NCBI GenBank assembly: GCA_001795335.1
Contig: MGOK01000057.1
Location: 4,187 to 13,761 of the forward strand
Direction: 5' to 3'
Length of the DNA: 9,575 nt
DNA from: Chloroflexi bacterium RBG_19FT_COMBO_55_16
GTDB taxonomy: Bacteria; Chloroflexota; Anaerolineae; Anaerolineales; UBA4823
Shown: positions 3,934 to 9,575 of the stretch, one piece after another
Layout of the letters: each line of letters begins with the position of its first letter
Position numbering within the stretch: the stretch's first letter is position 1
Program-made: the position numbers and the translations under genes
The notes under the pieces: generated by a model
What the model saw: the letters and a program-made list of their open reading frames with translations, nothing else
Databases searched by the model: none
What the model was told of the DNA's origin: nothing

Positions 3934-6933
3934 TTAGCGCAGCAATTCCTCTGCCCGATTATACGCATCCAACGCCTCTTGCAGCTGGTCAGTGCGCAGG
4001 TAAGCGTCGCCCAGTGCCTGGTAGAGGGTCGGGTCGATCGGGTGGAGTAGCAGGGCTTCTTGTAGGTCTTTGATCACCAGATCGAGGTGCTGCTCCGTGT
4101 GGATCAACTCTGAATATTGATCGACCGCAGTAGGGAGATTGCCGGAGGTGAGACTGCTCCAAGCCTCCACGAGCTGGGCTGGAACGGAAGGCGAAGGGGT
4201 AGGAGCAGCTTCAGAGACAACCTCCACGGTGAGCCAGCGTTTGAGCTCAGCGACTGTTTCTGGGGTAATGCCGGTGACCTCTTCCAGACCGTCCAGGCTG
4301 GTGAAGGGTCCTGCAGCTTCTCGCTGGGAGACAATGTTCTGTGCCAGGATGAAGCCGAGCCCAGGGATGCGTTCCAGCTGTGCCAGAGAGGCGGCATTGA
4401 CGTCTAACCGCTCGGCTTCAGATGGTTCGGGAATTTCGCCGGTGTGGACGGCCGGCGTAAGCCAGGTGGGGGCTTCTTCGACGGCAGCCGGTGTCGGCTC
4501 TTCGGCGAATTCGCGCAGCCATTCGGGGAGTTCGGCTTCGGCCTCGGGGGCAGGCTCTGGTTCGGACGGGTAGAATTCCTTGGAAACCGGAGCTTCCGCG
4601 ATGAACTCAGGAACCTGCGTCTCGGCGACTACTCCTTCCATTTCCTCTTCCTCGAGCGCCAGAGGCTCTACCGGTTTCATTTCAGCCTCTGTCAGCCAAG
4701 CGGGAATGGCGATTTCCTCTTCTTCCAGCTCAGGCGTAGGACCTTCAACTTCCTCTACTAATTCACCTGCTGCCGGTACTTCAGCGACTTCCTCTTCTTC
4801 TAATTCGAGCGCGGGACCTTCGCTTTCCTCAACTAATTCGCCTACCGCCGGTTCTTCGACGACTTCACCTTCATATTCAAGGCTTGGGGTCGGGACTTCC
4901 TCAGCAGCCTCACTGACCTTCTGCACCCATTCGGGCGGTTCGGCGAGGCGTTCTTCTGGACGGGTGAGCATCTCTTCCTCGAGCGCCCCTTGCCGGGCAG
5001 CCAGGCTTTCCAACCAGGCGATGGCGGCGTCTTCCTCTTCAACAGAGACAGGCAGCGCCTCCTCAGTAACTTCAGGCAGAACATCAGGTATCGTGCCTGG
5101 CTCTGAAGGGGTTTCTTCGCTAACGAGCGGCTCTCCAGCATAGATTTCTTCAATCTCAGTAAGGACCTCTTCTGCCATTGGGGTTGGCGGTTCTATGCTA
5201 ATGCGCACAGGCTGGGTGTCGCCTTCAATCAGCGCGTGCTCGGGTTGCAAGGCGAGCAAATCGGGGGTTTCGAGCGCACCTTCGATTTCCTCGGAAGCCA
5301 TGGCGGTGGCCAACCAGTCAGGGATCTCGCTGCCCCCAACCCAGGACTCTTCAGGCTCGAGTTCGAGAGGTGCTACGGATGGCAGCTCATTGCTTGGGGT
5401 GGATTCTTCACGAGTTGCGCTTATTTCGATCTCGCGCAGCCAATCTGGGATTTCCGCCGGGGCCAGCTCGACTTCTTGCTCAGCAAAGACTTCTTCCGCG
5501 CCTGAGGGAGGAATATCTTCTTCCGTGAGTTCGCCTCCCTCGGGGACTGTTGATTCCAGGTCTTTCAACCACCCGGGGATATCACCGGTTGGTTCCTCCT
5601 GAACAAAGCTGCTGGTTACCGACAGCCAATCTGGAAGAGGTTCTTCGCTGACAGGCGTTTCACCCATTGCCTGAGCCAGCTCGGGAAGCTCGGGTTCTTT
5701 CTCGCTGATCGGTTCACCTTCATGTTCTTGAGACGCGCTGGATGCTATTGGTTCTTCGGGCGAGGGCAGCGGTACCTCGACCGGGGAGGGCGTGGTGATT
5801 TCCACTTCAGCCTCTGGAGCCAGGGAACTCAGCCAGGAGGGGATCTCCTCCGCGGCGAGTGCTTCCGGTTCACCGCTTTCCTGATCGGTGATATCAAGCG
5901 GTGTTTCAGGCTCGATTGGGCTGGGTTCCATGGTGCTTTCCAGCTCCGCGGGCTGTGATTCTGGAATTTCCCTTTCGACCTCGACTTCCCCTAGGCTCGG
6001 CTCAGGACTCTGGCTCAAAGCAGGTACTTCGGTGGTTGTCTCCTCGGCGATGGAGGAAAGCCATTCCGGAAGTGGTTCTTCGGATGGGGATTGTTCTTCG
6101 ATGGTAACGCCGAGAGACGCCGCCCACGCAGGTTGAGCTGGCAGGCCGGCAGCCTGGATCTCGTCATATTCGAGGCGTTCAAGGGTAACCGCCTCATCTG
6201 CCACCTGTTCAGGGGTTGAAGCCGAAGGGGAAAGGTGGGCGGCATAGGGGTCGAGAGATTCGAGACGCTGGCGGTAAACCTGGGCTTCACTGGCGCGTTC
6301 GGTGCCAGGTAGGATATCAGCCAAGATCCGGTTGGCTTCCAGGCAGTTAGGAAGTTTGTTGAGCAAGGCGCTACAAGTCTCAGCAGCGGCAACACTCTGC
6401 CCGCTCAAGGCGTATATGGTCGCCAGGAGCACCTGCAGGTCTGGACGATGGGGGTCTTCACTAAGTGCGGCGCGCAGCTCAGTAATGGCTTGCGTGTAGA
6501 GGCGGCTTTTAGCTGACATGCGCGCCAGCGCGCCGCGCGTCAGTTGAACTTTGGGAGGGGTAAGTCCATCCCGGCGACCATACAAGCGGCGCAATTCAAC
6601 CTGGACAGCCGCATTGGAAGGCTGAACTTCGAAAGCGCGCTCCATATGCCAGATGGCTGAGTCGAGGTTGCCTTCGTCTTCGCGAATGATGCTCATGCCC
6701 AGGTGAGCAATAAAATCATCCGGGATACTGGATAAAACTCGCTGAAAGATATCGGCTGCGTCCCCAAATTGCCGGTTTTCCAGTAGAGCTTTACCGAGTA
6801 AGCGGTAGGTAGCGACATGCTTGGGAAAGTGTTCGAGAATGTATCGACAATGGGCGATGGTCTCCGCATAACGACCGCTGTCAACCATCCCTTCGATCTC
6901 GCGGATATAAGCGCGTAGATTAATTATTGCCAT
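3934..6933 (-). CDS. TPR / acidic linker with repeated P-x-W-L motifs / helix-hairpin-helix / TPR protein
   Basis: This 999-residue cytosolic protein has no signal peptide or membrane segment and no function I recognise. Residues about 5-230 form tetratricopeptide repeats (for example ATYRLLGKALLENRQFGDAA at 41-60), a protein-binding fold. Residues about 275-840 are a very Glu-rich, Pro-rich, presumably disordered linker. It carries about twelve short hydrophobic motifs of the form [IL]-P-x-W-L-x-x-[ILF], with Trp at 270, 291, 367, 436, 455, 498, 540, 640, 669, 746, 805 and 824; clear cases are EIPDWLREI and ELPEWLREF. Residues 842-902 are a ComEA-like double helix-hairpin-helix domain: LDVNAASLAQLERIPGLG, then a degenerate second hairpin around VTGIT. 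The end, about 920-999, is again TPR-like (TLYQALGDAYLRTDQLQEAL). The ATG is supported by GAGGTG 5 nt upstream. It sits 35 bp after hppA and 30 bp before ndk. A role as scaffold, possibly linked to nucleic acid, is inference. Confidence 0.88.
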   Translation of the reverse strand: MAIINLRAYIREIEGMVDSGRYAETIAHCRYILEHFPKHVATYRLLGKALLENRQFGDAADIFQRVLSSIPDDFIAHLGMSIIREDEGNLDSAIWHMERAFEVQPSNAAVQVELRRLYGRRDGLTPPKVQLTRGALARMSAKSRLYTQAITELRAALSEDPHRPDLQVLLATIYALSGQSVAAAETCSALLNKLPNCLEANRILADILPGTERASEAQVYRQRLESLDPYAAHLSPSASTPEQVADEAVTLERLEYDEIQAAGLPAQPAWAASLGVTIEEQSPSEEPLPEWLSSIAEETTTEVPALSQSPEPSLGEVEVEREIPESQPAELESTMEPSPIEPETPLDITDQESGEPEALAAEEIPSWLSSLAPEAEVEITTPSPVEVPLPSPEEPIASSASQEHEGEPISEKEPELPELAQAMGETPVSEEPLPDWLSVTSSFVQEEPTGDIPGWLKDLESTVPEGGELTEEDIPPSGAEEVFAEQEVELAPAEIPDWLREIEISATREESTPSNELPSVAPLELEPEESWVGGSEIPDWLATAMASEEIEGALETPDLLALQPEHALIEGDTQPVRISIEPPTPMAEEVLTEIEEIYAGEPLVSEETPSEPGTIPDVLPEVTEEALPVSVEEEDAAIAWLESLAARQGALEEEMLTRPEERLAEPPEWVQKVSEAAEEVPTPSLEYEGEVVEEPAVGELVEESEGPALELEEEEVAEVPAAGELVEEVEGPTPELEEEEIAIPAWLTEAEMKPVEPLALEEEEMEGVVAETQVPEFIAEAPVSKEFYPSEPEPAPEAEAELPEWLREFAEEPTPAAVEEAPTWLTPAVHTGEIPEPSEAERLDVNAASLAQLERIPGLGFILAQNIVSQREAAGPFTSLDGLEEVTGITPETVAELKRWLTVEVVSEAAPTPSPSVPAQLVEAWSSLTSGNLPTAVDQYSELIHTEQHLDLVIKDLQEALLLHPIDPTLYQALGDAYLRTDQLQEALDAYNRAEELLR
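4711..4860 (-). repeat. Two tandem 75-bp units inside the acidic linker
   Basis: Units 4711-4785 and 4786-4860 align over their length in phase with the reading frame and encode two 25-residue copies: VVEEPAVGELVEESEGPALE... (691-715) and VAEVPAAGELVEEVEGPTPE... (716-740). Both end in an ELEEEE-like run. The copies differ at the third base of many codons and at several residues, so the duplication is not recent. It shows the linker growing by in-frame tandem duplication. Confidence 0.8.
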
Positions 6934-6938
6934 CGTTT

Positions 6939-6944
6939 CACCTC
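6939..6944 (-). promoter_or_regulatory. Ribosome binding site of the TPR/HHH protein gene
   Basis: GAGGTG on the minus strand matches the 3' half of the anti-Shine-Dalgarno complement and lies 5 nt before the ATG at 6933. It sits within the 35-bp gap after the hppA stop codon and supports independent initiation within the operon. Confidence 0.75.
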
Positions 6945-6968
6945 TCTATTCCCAGGGGAGATAACAAT

Positions 6969-9341
6969 TCAATCTCCTGGAAAAACAGCTGTTTCTGTCT
7001 CGATAAGCTTGGGAGCGGGTCTCTTGCTTTGCCGGATAGCCCAGATAAGAAGAACGACCAGCAGTAGCACCACAATCCAACCATCCAGACGTAGATCCTT
7101 GTAAGCCACTACGATTGGAGCGATGATCAGCGCTACCAGGTTGACGACTTTGATCATCGGGTTGAGCGCTGGCCCGGCGGTATCCTTGAAGGGATCGCCG
7201 ACTGTATCGCCAACAATGCCGGCCTTATGGCGCTCAGAACCTTTGCCCAAATTCCTGGCCGGGTCCCGGGGTTCATCCTCGATCAACTTCTTGGCGTTAT
7301 CCCAAGCGCCTCCGGAGTTGTTCAGAAACACTGCCAGCAGTTGGCCGGAGAGGATGATGCCAGCCAGGAAGCCGCCCAGTGCCTCCACCTGGAGCACAAG
7401 ACCAACGATAATCGGTGTCAACACACCAAGCAGAGCAAGTGGTACCAGCTCTTTCTGGGCAGCGCTGGTGGATAGCATCACCGCCTGGTGGTAATCCGGC
7501 TTAACCTTACCTTCCAGGACGCCGAGTTTGAATTGGCGGCGGGCTTCCTGGATGATCTGAGAGGCGGCGCGACTGACCGCCTGAATTGCGAAGGAGGAGA
7601 ATAACCAGGGCACGGCCCCGCCGATCAGCATGCCGACGAAGACGTGTGGTGCGGAGACGCGGATACCGGCCGCCAGGGCGGTTGGATCCACCCGGCTGAC
7701 ATCTGTGATAAAGGAGCCGAAGAGGGAGACCGCGGCGATCACCGCTGATCCGATGGCGATGCCTTTTGTGATAGCTTTCGTGGTGTTACCCACCGCGTCC
7801 AGGTCAGCCATAATCTGGCGAGCGGCGACAGTATCTTTATCTTCTTGCCCGTGCCAGGCCATTTCACCTATGCCGTTGGCGTTATCGGAAATCGGCCCGA
7901 AGGAATCCATGGCGACGTTGTTGCCGGTGAGGGTGAGCATACCAATGCCAGTCATTGCTACTCCATACAAAATAAAGGTAAATGAATGCACCGGATCGGA
8001 AGAGATACCACCGAAGATCAGGATGGAGGCGAAGATTGTGGCAGCGATGACGATAATTGACCAGACGGAAGACTCGAATCCGGCCGATACGCCGGACAGA
8101 ATCAATGTGGCTGGGCCGGTATCAGCGGCTCTCTTGATCTCTTTAACTGGAGTTCCATGGGAGCCAGTGAAATAATCGGTCAGGCGGTCGATCAAAATTG
8201 CAAGCAGCACTCCGGTGGCAGTTGCCAGGAAGGGACGCCACCAGCCGCCATCAACCTTGGCCATGTAAAGGATTGCAACCACACCGAAAAGTACAATTGA
8301 AATGGCAGCGGAGGTTAAATAGCCGGTGAAGATGGCGCGCATGGCGTTGCCACTCTTACCGGTGCCACCGCGCACGAGATAGGTACCGAAGATCGAAGCC
8401 ACTACACCGATGCCGCGCACCAACAAAGGATAGATGATCCATTCGATGTGCCCGGTGATGGCGTAGAGCGCCACACCCAGGATCAGGCTGGAGACAATCG
8501 TAACTTCGTAGGATTCGAAGATATCAGCCGCCATCCCGGCGCAGTCGCCAACATTATCGCCGACCAGGTCAGCGATCACAGCCGGATTACGTGGGTCGTC
8601 TTCAGGAATGCCGGCCTCGATCTTACCGACCAGGTCAGCGCCGACGTCTGCGGCTTTGGTGAAAATCCCCCCGCCCACACGCATGAAGAGGGCTAATAGA
8701 GTACCCCCGAACCCGAAGCCAAGCAGGGCATCTGGAGCGGCGATGCCAAATATAATGAAAATAACTGTCCCACCGAACAACCCTAACCCATCGGTAAGCA
8801 TCCCGGTGATAGTGCCGGTTCGATAAGCGATGCGCAGCGCGTGGCCGAATGAATTACGGGCTGCCGAGGCGACACGCACGTTGCCCTGGACAGCCATGCG
8901 CATACCGATCTGGCCAACGGTGAGTGAAAAACCCGCACCCATGACAAAAGCGATCGCCCGACCGAAACCGATGAGTGTACTGACCCTTTGCGCTTCGGTA
9001 GGCGTCAACTCTTCGCTGCAAGTTGAAGCCGTCTCCCGGGAAGCGCCTTTGAAGGCCATGCAGTACCACTCTGAAGCCTCGTGGGTGGGGGGAACGATGT
9101 AGACCGAGGCAAACAAGGCCACCGTCAGAACCGCGATCAGCGGTAAGATGGACTTCAACTGGCGGCGAAGGTAAGCATCGGCACCTTCTCGGATTGCGTT
9201 CCAAACTTCCTGCATTTTTACAGTGCCTTTGTCCTCCTTCATAATTTGTGTGCGCAAGAAGATGGCGTAGAGCAAGCCAAGGATGGCTATCCCCAGCACA
9301 CTCCAGATAGCGACTTGCTCGAAGGTACTTAGTCCGAACAT
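6969..9341 (-). CDS. hppA: Membrane-bound proton-translocating pyrophosphatase, K+-independent type
   Basis: HppA hydrolyses cytosolic PPi to two phosphates and pumps H+ across the cytoplasmic membrane. The protein has 790 residues from the ATG at 9341, with about 16 hydrophobic segments as expected. The substrate and Mg-binding motifs are intact: TKAADVGADLVGK (228-240, with D232, D236 and K240), EDDPRNPAVIAD with GDNVGD (247-266; the family's usual Asn in ADNVGDN is Leu here), D486 in PISDNANG, D681 and N682, and GDTVGDPFKD (711-720). K522 and T525 in GNTTKAITKG are the residues diagnostic of K+-independent H+-PPases; K+-dependent forms have Ala and Gly/Ala there. C94 and C108 lie in the loop after TM2, predicted to be outside the cytoplasm, and could form a disulfide. 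An ATG at 9350 is in frame, but GGAGG abuts it; the ATG at 9341 has a proper 9-nt spacing and is preferred. It is the first gene of the hppA-TPR/HHH-ndk cluster. Confidence 0.97.
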   Translation of the reverse strand: MFGLSTFEQVAIWSVLGIAILGLLYAIFLRTQIMKEDKGTVKMQEVWNAIREGADAYLRRQLKSILPLIAVLTVALFASVYIVPPTHEASEWYCMAFKGASRETASTCSEELTPTEAQRVSTLIGFGRAIAFVMGAGFSLTVGQIGMRMAVQGNVRVASAARNSFGHALRIAYRTGTITGMLTDGLGLFGGTVIFIIFGIAAPDALLGFGFGGTLLALFMRVGGGIFTKAADVGADLVGKIEAGIPEDDPRNPAVIADLVGDNVGDCAGMAADIFESYEVTIVSSLILGVALYAITGHIEWIIYPLLVRGIGVVASIFGTYLVRGGTGKSGNAMRAIFTGYLTSAAISIVLFGVVAILYMAKVDGGWWRPFLATATGVLLAILIDRLTDYFTGSHGTPVKEIKRAADTGPATLILSGVSAGFESSVWSIIVIAATIFASILIFGGISSDPVHSFTFILYGVAMTGIGMLTLTGNNVAMDSFGPISDNANGIGEMAWHGQEDKDTVAARQIMADLDAVGNTTKAITKGIAIGSAVIAAVSLFGSFITDVSRVDPTALAAGIRVSAPHVFVGMLIGGAVPWLFSSFAIQAVSRAASQIIQEARRQFKLGVLEGKVKPDYHQAVMLSTSAAQKELVPLALLGVLTPIIVGLVLQVEALGGFLAGIILSGQLLAVFLNNSGGAWDNAKKLIEDEPRDPARNLGKGSERHKAGIVGDTVGDPFKDTAGPALNPMIKVVNLVALIIAPIVVAYKDLRLDGWIVVLLLVVLLIWAIRQSKRPAPKLIETETAVFPGD

Positions 9342-9350
9342 TACTATCAT

Positions 9351-9355
9351 CCTCC
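9351..9355 (-). promoter_or_regulatory. Shine-Dalgarno deciding the hppA start
   Basis: GGAGG on the minus strand is directly adjacent to the ATG at 9350 (no spacing) but 9 nt before the in-frame ATG at 9341. Normal ribosome spacing therefore points to 9341, shortening the protein by three residues. Confidence 0.7.
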
Positions 9356-9460
9356 AGGATAAGTGTAAATAGTATCTAAAGCTTGTTTACGATCTATCGC
9401 CGACGGAGGTCGCTTTCCACACCGCAGACGAGAATACCCCGTCAACTCTCGAAAGAAGCT
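9351..9460 (-). other. Predicted 5' leader of hppA mRNA
   Basis: If transcription starts about 7 nt after the -10 at 9467, hppA has an untranslated leader of roughly 110 nt, long for a housekeeping gene. I can see only short self-complementary pieces: CGAC/GTCG around a 4-nt loop near 9395-9410, and GTAAA/TTTAC around 9363-9390. I do not recognise a known riboswitch class or a leader peptide with a ribosome site. Length alone leaves room for post-transcriptional control. Confidence 0.35.
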
Positions 9461-9466
9461 GATTTG

Positions 9467-9495
9467 ATTGTACAAGCGGGATGCGAATGTGTCAA
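9467..9495 (-). promoter_or_regulatory. Sigma70-type promoter of the hppA operon
   Basis: TTGACA (9495-9490), a 17-nt spacer and TACAAT (9472-9467) give a perfect -35 and a 5-of-6 -10 on the minus strand. The bases before the -10 are CTTG. This is the strongest promoter in the window and should drive hppA, the TPR/HHH gene and ndk, since neither internal gap shows a promoter. A second TTGACA at 9533-9528 has only a poor -10 (TACTAG, 16-nt spacer). Confidence 0.8.
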
Positions 9496-9502
9496 GCAGC
9501 AT

Positions 9503-9512
9503 CTACTAGTAG
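9503..9512. promoter_or_regulatory. 10-bp palindrome upstream of the hppA promoter, possible operator
   Basis: CTACTAGTAG is a perfect palindrome ending 7 bp upstream of the -35 hexamer, a position suited to an activator or to a repressor of the possible upstream promoter. Ten-base palindromes arise by chance, and there is no second copy in the window, so this is weak. Confidence 0.2.
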
Positions 9513-9575
9513 TGTGCACGCAAAGGTTGTCAAAAAACAGGAGCCTCAGGTAGGATAGGAGTTTCCGACAACCAT
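9513..9575. other. Right edge, no supported gene
   Basis: The last 63 bases hold a second TTGACA (9533-9528) preceded by a T-run on the minus strand, but no clear hairpin that would make it a terminator. A short minus-strand frame beginning ATG at 9575 stops after nine codons. This could be the tail or the upstream region of a gene outside the window; it cannot be decided from here. Confidence 0.3.

Noticed and set aside
4580..5143. Plus-strand Ser-rich open frame of 187 codons, and similar frames at 4139-4573 and 5195-5602
   Set aside because: These are antisense shadows of the Glu-rich linker: GAA/GAG codons read in reverse give TTC/CTC or shifted TCT/TCC serine codons. The runs of Ser have no family resemblance and there is no ribosome site.
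7630..8175. Plus-strand open frame of 181 codons
   Set aside because: It is antisense to hppA, which is conserved over this whole span including catalytic motifs; the frame is a by-product of GC-rich coding on the opposite strand.
9451..9460. Riboswitch or leader peptide in the hppA leader
   Set aside because: No recognised conserved core of a known riboswitch and no short ORF with a ribosome site could be seen; only the length is suggestive.

Overview
This window looks like chromosomal housekeeping sequence from a moderately GC-rich bacterium. It is most likely a member of the Chloroflexota, perhaps Anaerolineae. That placement is an inference from the gene set, the style of the large acidic TPR/helix-hairpin-helix protein and the lipoprotein-type signal peptide; no taxonomic marker gene is present. 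Every supported gene lies on the minus strand, so the window reads from high to low coordinates. No mobile element, CRISPR array or sign of recent transfer was seen.

Region 1 (about 9541 to 3454) is a three-gene operon-like cluster. A near-consensus sigma70-type promoter and a leader of roughly 110 nt precede hppA, a membrane H+-pumping pyrophosphatase whose diagnostic residues fit the K+-independent type. After 35 bp comes a 999-residue unrecognised protein: N-terminal TPRs, a very acidic linker of about 560 residues carrying a dozen P-x-W-L motifs, a ComEA-like helix-hairpin-helix domain and C-terminal TPRs. After a further 30 bp comes ndk (nucleoside diphosphate kinase), which uses a TTG start behind a strong Shine-Dalgarno. 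HppA conserves energy from the PPi released by polymerisation and activation reactions, and Ndk balances the NTP pools that feed them. The middle protein has no assigned function and is the most intriguing object here.

Region 2 (about 3392 to 734) has its own extended -10 promoter. It encodes a cobalamin-domain radical SAM protein (TIGR03960 type) and its partner (TIGR03936/DUF2344 type). In many bacteria these two are fused or adjacent; here they are separate, joined by a 47-bp spacer made almost entirely of degenerate 7-bp repeats.

Region 3 (about 654 to 1) has a tRNA-Arg(CCG) gene with its own extended -10 element, a perfect 14-bp inverted repeat directly after the tRNA, and the N-terminal 132 codons of a secreted lipoprotein that runs off the left edge.

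No complete new defence or mobile system is visible. The best candidates for something undescribed are the W-L motif scaffold protein and its placement between hppA and ndk, followed by the radical SAM pair with its second cysteine cluster.
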